Shown piece after piece: positions 42,156 to 50,420 of a stretch of DNA of 64,000 nt. The position numbers and the translations under genes are program-made. How positions within the stretch are numbered: the first letter of the stretch is position 1; every line of letters begins with the position of its first letter. The DNA is from Streptomyces luteogriseus (GTDB lineage Bacteria; Actinomycetota; Actinomycetes; Streptomycetales; Streptomycetaceae). The notes under the pieces were generated by a model, which was given only the letters and a program-made list of their open reading frames with translations, did not search any database and was not told the origin of the DNA. The DNA lies in assembly GCF_014205055.1 (NCBI RefSeq), contig NZ_JACHMS010000001.1, forward strand, positions 4,464,001 to 4,528,000, read 5' to 3'.

Positions 42156-43406
42156 GTGAAGGTCCTCGTCATCGGCAGCGGCGCCCGCGAACACGCCCTG
42201 TGCCACTCCCTGTCCCACGACCCCGATGTCACCGCGCTGCACTGCGCCCCCGGCAACGCCGGCATCGCCGAGGTCGCCGAGCTGCACCAGGTCGACGCCT
42301 CCGACGGCGCCGCGGTCACCGAGCTGGCCACCCGCCTCGGCGCGGAGCTCGTGGTGGTCGGCCCGGAGGCCCCGCTGGTCGCCGGTGTCGCCGACGCCGT
42401 GCGCGACGCGGGCATCCCGGTCTTCGGCCCGTCCGGCCGGGCGGCGCAGCTCGAGGGCTCCAAGGCCTTCGCTAAGGACGTCATGGCGGCGGCCGAGGTG
42501 CCCACCGCCCGGTCGTACGTCTGCACGACACCCGAAGAGGCCGACGCGGCCCTCGACGCCTTCGGCGCTCCGTACGTCGTGAAGGACGACGGACTCGCCG
42601 CCGGCAAGGGCGTCGTCGTCACCGACGACATCGAAGCGGCCCGGGCTCACGCGGCGGCCTGCGAGCGCGTGGTCATCGAGGAGTACCTCGACGGGCCCGA
42701 GGTCTCCCTGTTCGCCGTCACCGACGGCGAGACGGTCGTCCCCCTCCAGCCCGCCCAGGACTTCAAGCGCGCCCTGGACGGCGACGAGGGCCCCAACACC
42801 GGCGGCATGGGCGCGTACTCCCCGCTGCCGTGGGCCGACCCGAAGCTGGTCGACGAGGTGCTGCAGACCGTGCTGCAGCCGACCGTGGACGAGATGCAGC
42901 GGCGCGGCACGCCGTTCTCCGGCCTGCTCTACGCCGGTCTCGCGATCACCTCCCGCGGCGTCCGCGTGATCGAGTTCAACGCCCGGTTCGGCGACCCCGA
43001 GACCCAGGTCGTGCTGGCCCGGCTGAAGACGCCCCTGGCCGGCCTGCTGATGGCCGCCGCCACCGGCAACCTCGCCCACCTGGAGCCGCTGCGCTGGAGC
43101 GACGACGCGGCCGTGACCGTGGTCGTCGCCTCGCACAACTACCCCGGCACCCCGCGCACCGGCGACCCGATCGGCGGACTCGACGAGGTCGCGGACCAAG
43201 ACGCCCCGCACGCGTACGTGCTGCACGCCGGCACCCGGCAGGAGGGCGACGCCGTGGTCAGCGCGGGCGGCCGCGTCCTGTCCGTGACGGCCACCGGCAA
43301 GGACCTCGCCGAGGCCCGCGACCGCGCCTACACGGCCGTCGGCCGCATCCGCCTCGACGGCTCCCAGCACCGCACGGACATCGCCGCGAAGGCGGCAGGC
43401 GCGTAG
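42156..43406 (+). CDS. purD: Phosphoribosylamine-glycine ligase
   Basis: 416 residues, ATP-grasp enzyme for the second step of purine synthesis (GAR formation). MKVLVIGSGAREHAL is the typical N-terminus; GPEAPLVAGVADAVRDAGIP, the ATP-grasp YVVKDDGLAAGKGVVV, PNTGGMGAYSP and VIEFNARFGDPETQVVL (metal-binding) are intact. GTG 42156 has no Shine-Dalgarno; TAGGCT ends 7 nt before it, suggesting a leaderless mRNA. The stop TAG is the first unit of a 16-bp tandem repeat. Confidence 0.97.
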   Translation: MKVLVIGSGAREHALCHSLSHDPDVTALHCAPGNAGIAEVAELHQVDASDGAAVTELATRLGAELVVVGPEAPLVAGVADAVRDAGIPVFGPSGRAAQLEGSKAFAKDVMAAAEVPTARSYVCTTPEEADAALDAFGAPYVVKDDGLAAGKGVVVTDDIEAARAHAAACERVVIEEYLDGPEVSLFAVTDGETVVPLQPAQDFKRALDGDEGPNTGGMGAYSPLPWADPKLVDEVLQTVLQPTVDEMQRRGTPFSGLLYAGLAITSRGVRVIEFNARFGDPETQVVLARLKTPLAGLLMAAATGNLAHLEPLRWSDDAAVTVVVASHNYPGTPRTGDPIGGLDEVADQDAPHAYVLHAGTRQEGDAVVSAGGRVLSVTATGKDLAEARDRAYTAVGRIRLDGSQHRTDIAAKAAGA

Positions 43407-43513
43407 GGCTCCTCCTGCGTAGGGCTCCTCCTGCGTAGGGCTCCTCCTGCGTAGGGCTCCTCCCGCGTAGGGCTCCTCCCCCCGTAGGCCCGCTCCCGCG
43501 TAGACCCCCTCCT
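43401..43513 (+). repeat. 16-bp tandem repeat overlapping the purD stop
   Basis: GCGTAGGGCTCCTCCT units start at 43401, 43417 and 43433, followed by GCGTAGGGCTCCTCCC at 43449 and 43465 and two degenerate units to 43513. The first unit supplies the last Ala codon and the TAG stop of purD. Each unit carries TAG in the same position. Confidence 0.92.
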
Positions 43514-43548
43514 GCGGTTGGAAAACGCCCCCGCCGCGGATGAACCCC

Positions 43549-43584
43549 TCAGGCCCCGGATCCGTCTCAGGATCCGGGGCCTGA
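43549..43584 (+). terminator. purD terminator
   Basis: TCAGGCCCCGGATCC (43549-43563) pairs perfectly with GGATCCGGGGCCTGA (43570-43584) around GTCTCA. It lies 143 bp after the purD stop, beyond the tandem repeat. Confidence 0.88.
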
Positions 43585-43818
43585 AGTATGGGAGAGACGG
43601 GGGCCTGGCGCTCGTTTTCCGTCATCCACCTCTCCCCAAAGCCATTCCATCGAGTGACCGATGCCTTTTCCTGCTGACGGGGGGCGGAGCCCCAACTAGG
43701 GTGCGGCGCAAGCGTTCCGGCACTTGGCCCACCGGCATTGCGATGTCAGTGACGGGTGCCACAGTGGGGGAGTGAGCAAGGGCAGCGTCGGATCTACGGG
43801 GAGGGGGTGAGGTCGGTC
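43585..43818. other. Intergenic region upstream of the M48-like gene
   Basis: 234 bp without a gene-like frame. It contains the probable promoter of the downstream gene and GGGGAGGGGGTGAGG just before it. No clear -35/-10 pair or operator symmetry was found. Confidence 0.4.
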
Positions 43819-45651
43819 GTGACCGGAATGGGTGTGGAGGCAGGCGCGCAGGCCGCGCGGGCACGGGCACTGGCCGTGCTGCGCATCCGCAGCCGTGCCC
43901 TGGCCGTCGCCCTGCTGCCGGCCGCCGTCGCCGTGATCCTGCTCGCGGGCGCCGTCGGCGACCGCCTCGAAGGCCCCGTCTGGGACGCGGCCCGCTGGGT
44001 CATGACGCCGTTCGCGGTCCTCGTGCTGCTGGCCGCCGCCGGGATCGCCCTGGTCGTCGCCCGGGCCCGGCCCGCCATGAGCCCGACCGTCGCGGTCACC
44101 GAGGAGGCGGCTCCCGACCTGTACCGGATGGTCCGCGACCTCGCCGACCGCCTCGACGTCCCCGCGCCCTCCGCGATAGCGCTCACCCCGGACTGCGACA
44201 GCTGGCTGGAGGACCGCACCCACCCGGCCCACGCACCGCCCCCGGCCGAGGAGCACCACGACATCGCGGGAGCGGGCAAGCAGGCCCGCCGGCACCCGGC
44301 CGCGCCGGTCCTCGTCATCGGCTCCCCGTTCCTGTGGTGGATGCGGGTCGGCGAGCTGCGCGCGGTCCTCGCCCCCGTCATCGCCGGTACGGGCCCCTCG
44401 GCTCACCCGGACATAGCCGCGGCCCGGCGTTTCGTCCGGGGCCTGGACGCCGCTGTGGCCGTGGCTTCGGAGCCCCGGCGTGACCCGGTGTCGCGGGCGG
44501 TGCTCGCCGGGGTCGGGTGGGTCGCCCGGCTTCTGCTGCGCAGCTGCCGGGTCCATGCCGCCGAGTTGGAGAGGGGCGTGGCGGCCGCGGCCGCGGAGCG
44601 TGCACAGGCTGTGGATTACGGGCTGCGGATCGTCGCCCAGGAGCAGGTGGGCCTGGCGTACGCGGGCTGGGACCGGCTGCTGACCCGGGTCGCGCTGCCC
44701 GCCTGGCGGATGGGTCGCTGGCCGTCCCGGCTGGACGCCGGTGTGGTCGCGGCGCTCACGGAGCTGTCCCGGCGCGACCGCCTGGCCGAGGGATTCGCGT
44801 CCCGGCTCGGCGAGCGGCCCGCCTGCGATCTTCTGGAGGAGCCGGGCACGGTCGACGAGGCCGCCTCCCTCCTCGCCGCCCGCCTCTTCCACGGCGGCCC
44901 CGCCGGTCCCGGCCCCGACTGGTCACCGGTGGACTGGAGCGAGTACCCGGACGAGGTCGTGGACCGCAAGTGGCGTCTCGACGCGGCCCGCCTGCACCGC
45001 GTCCTGGACGCGATGGGTGTCCGCCCCACCACCGGCCCCACGGCTCCCGCCACCGTCGCCCCGACCCTGTCCCGCGTCCTCGACCACCTCACGGACCCGG
45101 GCCCCGCGTGGACGGCCGGGAATGCCGGAGCGACCGGTCCCGCAGCGGGCTCCATCGGCTCGGGGCCGGACATCGCCCGGTCCGAAACCGCCGGTCCGCC
45201 CCCCGGCAGGCCGGACCCCCTCGACGACGAGGACCTCGCCGGTACGACGGCCCCCAGCGCCACCCTCGCCGCCCGCCTCAGCGCCGAACTGGCCCGTGAG
45301 GAGGCCGCCCCCTCCCCCGCGGCCCCGTCACCCGCCTCCCCGGCCCCCGACCCCGCCGCCCTCTGGGACGACCGGGCCCTCCCCCTCTTCCCCCTCCAGC
45401 CGCCGCGCACGGCCAGGGAGCTGCTCGCCGACCACCTCACCGCGATGGTCTGCTGCGCCGCGATGGACACCGCCGGTGCGACCCCGGGCCTGGACTGGCT
45501 GGACGGCCCGACCCTCCTGATCGACGGTGAGCGCACGGCCGACCTGGCGCCCAAGGTCCTCACCCTCATCGAGGACGGCGACGCAACGCCCCTGCGGGTC
45601 TGGCTGTCCCAGCTCGGCATACGCCCGGAGAAGCCGGTCCGCCTCGGCTGA
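43819..45651 (+). CDS. Membrane protein with degenerate M48 peptidase-like domain
   Basis: About 610 residues. Two N-terminal helices (LAVALLPAAVAVILLAGAVG and VMTPFAVLVLLAAAGIALVV) precede MVRDLADRLDVPAPSAIALT, which resembles M48 metallopeptidases. Where those have ELRAVLAHExxH, this protein reads ELRAVLAPVIAG: both zinc His residues and the Glu are lost, so proteolysis is not expected. A long Pro/Ala-rich C-terminal half follows, with a folded-looking end (WLDGPTLLIDGERTADLAPK). GTG 43819 has GGTGAGG 6 nt upstream; GTG 43807 and ATG 43828 are alternatives. Function unknown. Confidence 0.75.
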   Translation: MTGMGVEAGAQAARARALAVLRIRSRALAVALLPAAVAVILLAGAVGDRLEGPVWDAARWVMTPFAVLVLLAAAGIALVVARARPAMSPTVAVTEEAAPDLYRMVRDLADRLDVPAPSAIALTPDCDSWLEDRTHPAHAPPPAEEHHDIAGAGKQARRHPAAPVLVIGSPFLWWMRVGELRAVLAPVIAGTGPSAHPDIAAARRFVRGLDAAVAVASEPRRDPVSRAVLAGVGWVARLLLRSCRVHAAELERGVAAAAAERAQAVDYGLRIVAQEQVGLAYAGWDRLLTRVALPAWRMGRWPSRLDAGVVAALTELSRRDRLAEGFASRLGERPACDLLEEPGTVDEAASLLAARLFHGGPAGPGPDWSPVDWSEYPDEVVDRKWRLDAARLHRVLDAMGVRPTTGPTAPATVAPTLSRVLDHLTDPGPAWTAGNAGATGPAAGSIGSGPDIARSETAGPPPGRPDPLDDEDLAGTTAPSATLAARLSAELAREEAAPSPAAPSPASPAPDPAALWDDRALPLFPLQPPRTARELLADHLTAMVCCAAMDTAGATPGLDWLDGPTLLIDGERTADLAPKVLTLIEDGDATPLRVWLSQLGIRPEKPVRLG

Positions 45652-45903
45652 ACACCGGAGCGCGAGCTTCCGGTTCTGGCCAATTCAAAACGAACAGTGA
45701 CGAAGTGCGCGCTTTATGTGATGTGCTTGGACCGTTCGCGTGCATGGCAAGGGCTTGCGACATACGACAGGCACATAGGCACGCCGGCGTCGCACGGACC
45801 GCGGAACGCCCCAAGCACCGCAGAGCACCGCGGAGCACCACAAGCACCGCACGCACCACACCGGCATGCACCACCACGGGGGCACAGGGGAGGGGAAGCA
45901 ACC
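45652..45903 (+). other. 252-bp leader region upstream of the dimethylformamidase-like gene
   Basis: The region begins AT-richer (CAATTCAAAACGAACAGTGA) and contains TTGCGA (45755) and TAGGCA (45776), a weak promoter pair 15 nt apart. From 45811 to 45880 it is a C/A-rich stretch of imperfect AGCACCGC/GCACCAC repeats without G-runs, probably transcribed as unstructured 5' leader. Confidence 0.4.
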
Positions 45904-47379
45904 ATGGGCTCGGAGCAGATCCGCCGCTGGGAGTCGGGAGCGCTGGCGCACGCCGTGACGGATCCCTTCGGGCAGGGCCCCGTTCCGTGGCTGCGCGGCA
46001 ACGTGACGTACTTCGACGACTCGGGCCAGGTCGTCCCCTGGTACGTGGACCAGGACGCGTCGCACCCGCCGAAGCAGGGCAGCCGCTCGGGCGGCCCTCG
46101 CGCGGCCGACGACGTCAACCGCCAGATCAAGGGCTTCACCTCGACCGGCGCGGTCGCCCCCGGCGAGGCCATCGACTTCCACATCACCGTCGACCCGCCG
46201 CAGCAGTTCGCCGTCGACATCTACCGCATCGGCCACTACGGGGGTGACGGCGCCGCGAAGATCACCACCAGCCCGCGGCTGTCCGGCATCGTCCAGCCCG
46301 CCCCGCTCACCGCGGACCGTACGGTCTCCTGCCACCACTGGTGGCTGTCCTGGCGCCTCCAGGTCCCCTCGTACTGGAACATCGGCGCGTACGTCGCCGT
46401 CCTCACCACCGCCGACGGCTACCGCTCCCACGTCCCCTTCACCGTCCGCCACGACCAGCCCGCCGACCTGCTGCTCGTGCTGCCCGACATCACCTGGCAG
46501 GCGTACAACCTCTACCCGGAGGACGGCCGCACCGGCGCCAGCCTCTACCACGCCTGGGACGAGGAGGGCCGGCTGCTCGGCGAGTCCGAGGCCGCCACCA
46601 CGGTCTCCTTCGACCGCCCGTACGCGGGCGCGGGCCTGCCCCTGCACGTCGGCCACGCCTACGACTTCATCCGCTGGGCCGAGCGCTACGGCTACGACGT
46701 CGCCTACGCCGACGCGAGCGACCTGCACGCGGGCCGTGTCGACCCCACGCGCTACCGCGGCCTGGTCTTCCCGGGCCACGACGAGTACTGGTCGGCCGCC
46801 ATGCGCGCCACGGTGGAGCGTGCCCGCGACGCCGGCACCTCGCTGGTCTTCCTCTCCGCCAACTCCATGTACTGGCAAGTGGAGCTTGGCCCCTCCCCGT
46901 CCGGCGTCCCCGACCGGCTGCTGACCTGCCGCAAGCGCCGAGGCCCGGGCAAGCCGGTGCTGTGGCGGGAGATCGACCGGGCGGAGCAGCAGCTCCTGGG
47001 CATCCAGTACGCCGGGCCCGTCCCCGAGCCGCACCCGCTGATCGTGCGCAACGCCGGGCACTGGCTGTGGGAGGCGACCGGGGCACACGAGGGCGACAGG
47101 ATCGAGAACCTGGTGGCGGGCGAGGCCGACCGCTACTTCCCGCGCACCCCGCTGCCCGAGCACGAGGAGCGCATGCTGCTCGCCCACTCCCCGTACACCG
47201 ACAAGGCGGGCGTCCTGCGCCACCAGGAGACGTCCCTCTACCGCGCTCCCTCCGGCGCCTGGGTCTTCGCAGCAGGAACGTTCGCCTGGTCACCGGCGCT
47301 GGACCGCCCCGGCCACGTCGACAGTCGTGTCCAGCGGGCCACGGCCAATCTCCTGGACCGCATCTGCAAACGCGACTGA
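45904..47379 (+). CDS. N,N-dimethylformamidase large subunit-like protein
   Basis: 491 residues, start after GGGGAGGGG. An N-terminal beta-sandwich (TSTGAVAPGEAIDFHITVDP, VDIYRIGHYGG) is followed by an alpha/beta domain with DITWQAYNLYPEDG, DFIRWAERYGYDVAYADAS and FPGHDEYWSAAMR. The Tyr in AYNLYPE and the His/Glu of GHDEYW correspond in pattern to the mononuclear-iron Tyr, His and Glu ligands reported for dimethylformamidase, so an iron amide-bond hydrolase is plausible. The substrate is unknown. It ends 69 bp before purC. Confidence 0.8.
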   Translation: MGSEQIRRWESGALAHAVTDPFGQGPVPWLRGNVTYFDDSGQVVPWYVDQDASHPPKQGSRSGGPRAADDVNRQIKGFTSTGAVAPGEAIDFHITVDPPQQFAVDIYRIGHYGGDGAAKITTSPRLSGIVQPAPLTADRTVSCHHWWLSWRLQVPSYWNIGAYVAVLTTADGYRSHVPFTVRHDQPADLLLVLPDITWQAYNLYPEDGRTGASLYHAWDEEGRLLGESEAATTVSFDRPYAGAGLPLHVGHAYDFIRWAERYGYDVAYADASDLHAGRVDPTRYRGLVFPGHDEYWSAAMRATVERARDAGTSLVFLSANSMYWQVELGPSPSGVPDRLLTCRKRRGPGKPVLWREIDRAEQQLLGIQYAGPVPEPHPLIVRNAGHWLWEATGAHEGDRIENLVAGEADRYFPRTPLPEHEERMLLAHSPYTDKAGVLRHQETSLYRAPSGAWVFAAGTFAWSPALDRPGHVDSRVQRATANLLDRICKRD

Positions 47380-47448
47380 CCCCCTGTCCGTGATCAGGCT
47401 CGGATACGGGAGAATCGAGCCACTTGGACAGAATTACGGGGAGGAACC

Positions 47449-48348
47449 GTGTCCGGATTCGTCGAAAAGCCCGAGCCGATCCAGGTTCCGGGCCTGGTGC
47501 ATCTGCACACCGGCAAGGTGCGCGAGCTGTACCGGAACGAGACGGGCGACCTCGTGATGGTCGCCAGTGACCGCATGTCCGCCTACGACTGGGTGCTGCC
47601 GACCGAGATCCCCGACAAGGGCCGGATCCTCACGCAGCTGTCCCTGTGGTGGTTCGACCGGCTCTCCGACCTGGTCCCGAACCACGTGCTGAGCACGGAA
47701 CTGCCCGCCGGCGCCCCCGCCGACTGGGCGGGCCGCACGCTGATCTGCAAGTCCCTGCAGATGGTCCCGGTCGAGTGCGTGGCCCGCGGCTATCTCACCG
47801 GCTCGGGGCTCGCCGAGTACAACGAGACCCGCACCGTCTGCGGTCTCGCCCTGCCGGAGGGCCTGACCGACGGCAGTGAACTGCCCGGCCCGATCTTCAC
47901 CCCGGCCACCAAGGCCGCCGTCGGCGAGCACGACGAGAACGTCTCCTACGAGGAGGTCGCCCGACAGGTCGGCGCGGACACCGCGGCCCGGCTGCGCCAG
48001 GCGACCCTCGCCGTCTACGCCCGGGGCCGGGACATCGCCCGGGAGCGGGGCATCATCCTCGCGGACACGAAGTTCGAGTTCGGTTTCGACGGCGACGAGC
48101 TGGTCCTGGCCGACGAGGTCCTCACCGCGGACTCCTCCCGCTTCTGGCCGGCCGACCAGTGGCAGCCGGGCCGTGCGCAGCCTTCGTACGACAAGCAGTT
48201 CGTCCGGGACTGGCTGACCTCGGCGGAGTCCGGCTGGGACCGCAAGAGCGAGCAGCCGCCGCCCGCCCTGCCCCAGCAGGTCGTCGACGCCACTCGCGCC
48301 AAGTACGTGGAGGCGTACGAGCGCCTGACGGGCACCAGCTGGTCGTAG
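47449..48348 (+). CDS. purC: Phosphoribosylaminoimidazole-succinocarboxamide synthase
   Basis: 299 residues: SAICAR synthetase, joining CAIR and aspartate. Signature elements are HTGKVRELY, MVASDRMSAYDWVLPTEIPD, VPVECVARGYLTGSGLAEY, ERGIILADTKFEFGFDGDEL and ADEVLTADSSRFWP. GTG 47449 has GGGGAGG 4-9 nt upstream. Transcription may be shared with the upstream gene or start in the 69-bp gap. A strong hairpin follows at 48354. Confidence 0.97.
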   Translation: MSGFVEKPEPIQVPGLVHLHTGKVRELYRNETGDLVMVASDRMSAYDWVLPTEIPDKGRILTQLSLWWFDRLSDLVPNHVLSTELPAGAPADWAGRTLICKSLQMVPVECVARGYLTGSGLAEYNETRTVCGLALPEGLTDGSELPGPIFTPATKAAVGEHDENVSYEEVARQVGADTAARLRQATLAVYARGRDIARERGIILADTKFEFGFDGDELVLADEVLTADSSRFWPADQWQPGRAQPSYDKQFVRDWLTSAESGWDRKSEQPPPALPQQVVDATRAKYVEAYERLTGTSWS

Positions 48349-48353
48349 GACAC

Positions 48354-48388
48354 GAAGAAGCCCCCCGGCGGAACCGGGGGGCTTCTTC
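48354..48388. terminator. purC terminator, also facing tRNA-Gly
   Basis: GAAGAAGCCCCCCGG (48354-48368) pairs perfectly with CCGGGGGGCTTCTTC (48374-48388) around CGGAA. It follows purC by 5 bp and abuts the 3' end of the minus-strand tRNA, so it works for both. Confidence 0.92.
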
Positions 48389-48390
48389 GA

Positions 48391-48466
48391 TGGAGCGAAC
48401 GACGAGGTTCGAACTCGCGACCTCAACCTTGGCAAGGTTGCGCTCTACCAACTGAGCTACGTTCGC
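48391..48466 (-). tRNA. tRNA-Gly(GCC), CCA encoded
   Basis: 76 nt. Acceptor GCGAACG/CGTTCGC, discriminator T, CCA encoded. D-loop AGTTGGTA, anticodon stem CAACC/GGTTG with loop TTGCCAA, anticodon GCC; T-loop GTTCGAAC. Nearly identical to the copy at 52325 except a compensated A-U/G-C acceptor pair. Confidence 0.95.
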
Positions 48467-48488
48467 ATGCGCCGTGGCGCGAGAACCA

Positions 48489-49109
48489 CTATACCCAACC
48501 TCGCTCCCGCGCGAGCCGTACCGCCGCATGACGGTTCTCCGCCCCGAGCTTCGAGACGGCCGACGACAGATAGTTCCGTACGGTTCCCTGCGACAGCGCG
48601 GCCCGCTCGGCGATCTCCGCGACGGGCGCACCGTCGGCGGCGAGTTCCAGGACCTCGGCCTCCCGGGCGGTCAGCGGCGAGTCCCCGGCGGCGATCGCGT
48701 CGGCGGCCAACTCCGGGTCGACGTAGCGGTTCCCGGCGTGCACCGTCCGGATGAGCTCCGCGAGCCGCTGTGCGCTCACGGTCTTCGGCACGAACCCGCG
48801 CACCCCGGCCGCCAGCGCCCGCTTGAGATGCCCGGGCCGTCCGTGGCTGGTCACGATGAGCACCTTGCAGCCGGGCAGTCCGGTCCGCAGGGATGTGGCG
48901 ACCTTCACACCGTCGGCGCCGGGCATCTGGAGATCCAGCACGGCGACATCGGGTTTGTGCGCCCGGGCCATCGCCAGCGCCTCGGGCCCGGTGGCCGCCT
49001 CGGCGACGACGACGAGGTCGTCCTCCAGCGACAGCAGCGCGGCGAGCGCCCCCCGGATGAGGTGTTCGTCGTCGGCGAGCAGCAGTCGCACGGGTTCCAC
49101 GGCGGTCAC
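48489..49109 (-). CDS. NarL/LuxR-type response regulator
   Basis: 206 residues. Receiver (about 6-122): LLLADDEHLIRGALAALLSL, phosphoacceptor Asp in VAVLDLQMPGADG, Lys in GFVPKTVS. LuxR HTH (about 140-205): LTAREAEVLELAADGAPVAE and LSQGTVRNYLSSAVSKLGA. Its start overlaps the end of the histidine kinase gene by 4 nt. Together with the ABC exporter genes upstream it forms a four-gene unit, as in DesK/LiaS-type envelope-stress modules. Confidence 0.93.
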   Translation of the reverse strand: MTAVEPVRLLLADDEHLIRGALAALLSLEDDLVVVAEAATGPEALAMARAHKPDVAVLDLQMPGADGVKVATSLRTGLPGCKVLIVTSHGRPGHLKRALAAGVRGFVPKTVSAQRLAELIRTVHAGNRYVDPELAADAIAAGDSPLTAREAEVLELAADGAPVAEIAERAALSQGTVRNYLSSAVSKLGAENRHAAVRLARERGWV

Positions 49110-50398
49110 GGCATGACCTCACTCACAGCGTGCGCGGCGACGGCGGCCGGGACGGCGCCGGTGGGGCCGGTGGGGCCGGACCGCGACGGCAGCGGAACCT
49201 CCGCCGTCAGCCGGAACAGCCCCTGCCCCACGGGCCCGGCCTCCAGCGTCCCGTCGATCTCCGCCAGCCGTTCCCGCAGCCCGGCGAGCCCCGAGCCGGA
49301 CGGCTCGCTCATGGACTCCGGCCCCGCCTCGCTCACCCCGTCGTTCTCCACGGACAACACCACCCGCCCCTCCAGTACCTGCAGTCGCACCACACAGCTC
49401 CGCGCGTCCCCGTGCCGCAGAACGTTCGTCGCGGCCTCCCGCACCACCCACCCCAGGGCGGACTGCACCGGCGCAGGCAGCCCTGCCGCCGTCGCCCCGC
49501 CGACCGTGCAGGCGATTCCGGCTGCCGCCAGCACCCCTTGCGCCCCGGCGAGTTCCGAGCCGAGGTCGGCCTCCCGGTAGCCGCGCACGACCTCCCGTAC
49601 CTCCCGCTGCGACTCCTGTGCGAGCCGCTGCACCTCGACCATCTGCGTCACGGCCTCGGGCCGTCCCCGCTGGGCCAGCTGCACGGCCAGCTCGCTCTTC
49701 AGGGCGATCACCGCGAGGTTGCGCCCCATGACGTCGTGGAGATCCCGCCCGAACCTCAGCCGTTCCTCGGCGACGGCGAGCCGGGCCCGGGTCTCGCGGG
49801 CCTCGTCGAGCTCGTAGACGGCGTTGAGCAGCCACACCGAGAAGACGGCGGTGAAGGCGATGAACACGCTGCCGATGAGCACGATCAGCGACGTGAAGAG
49901 GGCCGTGAGTGCGGGGGCGCCGAGCGCGGACGTCACGGCCCAGGTGCCCGCCGCGAAGCCGCCCGCGATGCCGAACGCGCGCCGCCGGGAGCGGACGCCG
50001 AGCGCGATGATGCCGGGGCCGAAGATCAGGATCACTCCGAAGACGCCACCGGCGGCGGTGGCGACGCCCTCGCGGTCGGGCCCGTGCTCGGCGAGTCCGA
50101 GCGCGGCGGCGGCGATCGCGGCGGTGACGGCGGCCAGCGTCCACAGCAGTCCGGTGGGCTGGGGCCTGCGGCCCCGGGTCCAGTCGATCGACCGGGACAC
50201 GGTCACGAAGCAGAGGCCGGCGTGCACGGCCACCACCAGCATGGCTGCACTGCCCAGCCGTAGCCCGAGCGGGGCCACGGACGTGAACCCGACCGAGAAG
50301 AACTCCATCACCGCGAAGAAGTGGAACGACCACCGCGTGTACGTCTCGACCTTCTCCGGCGTGGTCTTGTGCCGCCACCAGCCGCCCGGCGTGCGCAT
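49106..50398 (-). CDS. NarL-partner sensor histidine kinase (HisKA_3)
   Basis: 430 residues from ATG 50398 (GTG 50410 is a close alternative). About six N-terminal helices form a membrane sensor without a large extracytoplasmic domain. HisKA_3 has the phosphoacceptor His in RFGRDLHDVMGRNLAVIALK, and HATPase_c has VVREAATNVLRHGDARSC and SGSGLAGLRERLAEIDG. This layout is typical of kinases that sense through the membrane or a partner ABC transporter, which is encoded directly upstream. It is coupled to the response regulator by overlap. Confidence 0.92.
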   Translation of the reverse strand: MRTPGGWWRHKTTPEKVETYTRWSFHFFAVMEFFSVGFTSVAPLGLRLGSAAMLVVAVHAGLCFVTVSRSIDWTRGRRPQPTGLLWTLAAVTAAIAAAALGLAEHGPDREGVATAAGGVFGVILIFGPGIIALGVRSRRRAFGIAGGFAAGTWAVTSALGAPALTALFTSLIVLIGSVFIAFTAVFSVWLLNAVYELDEARETRARLAVAEERLRFGRDLHDVMGRNLAVIALKSELAVQLAQRGRPEAVTQMVEVQRLAQESQREVREVVRGYREADLGSELAGAQGVLAAAGIACTVGGATAAGLPAPVQSALGWVVREAATNVLRHGDARSCVVRLQVLEGRVVLSVENDGVSEAGPESMSEPSGSGLAGLRERLAEIDGTLEAGPVGQGLFRLTAEVPLPSRSGPTGPTGAVPAAVAAHAVSEVMP

Positions 50399-50420
50399 GC
50401 GCCCCGTCACTCCCCTTCGG

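Noticed and set aside
43401..43513. Possible CRISPR array
   Set aside because: Units are contiguous 16-bp copies without spacers and there are no cas genes.
39508..43625. Very long minus-strand frames opposite dnaX and purD
   Set aside because: They are created by GC bias in the Pro/Ala/Gly linker of dnaX. No family is recognised.
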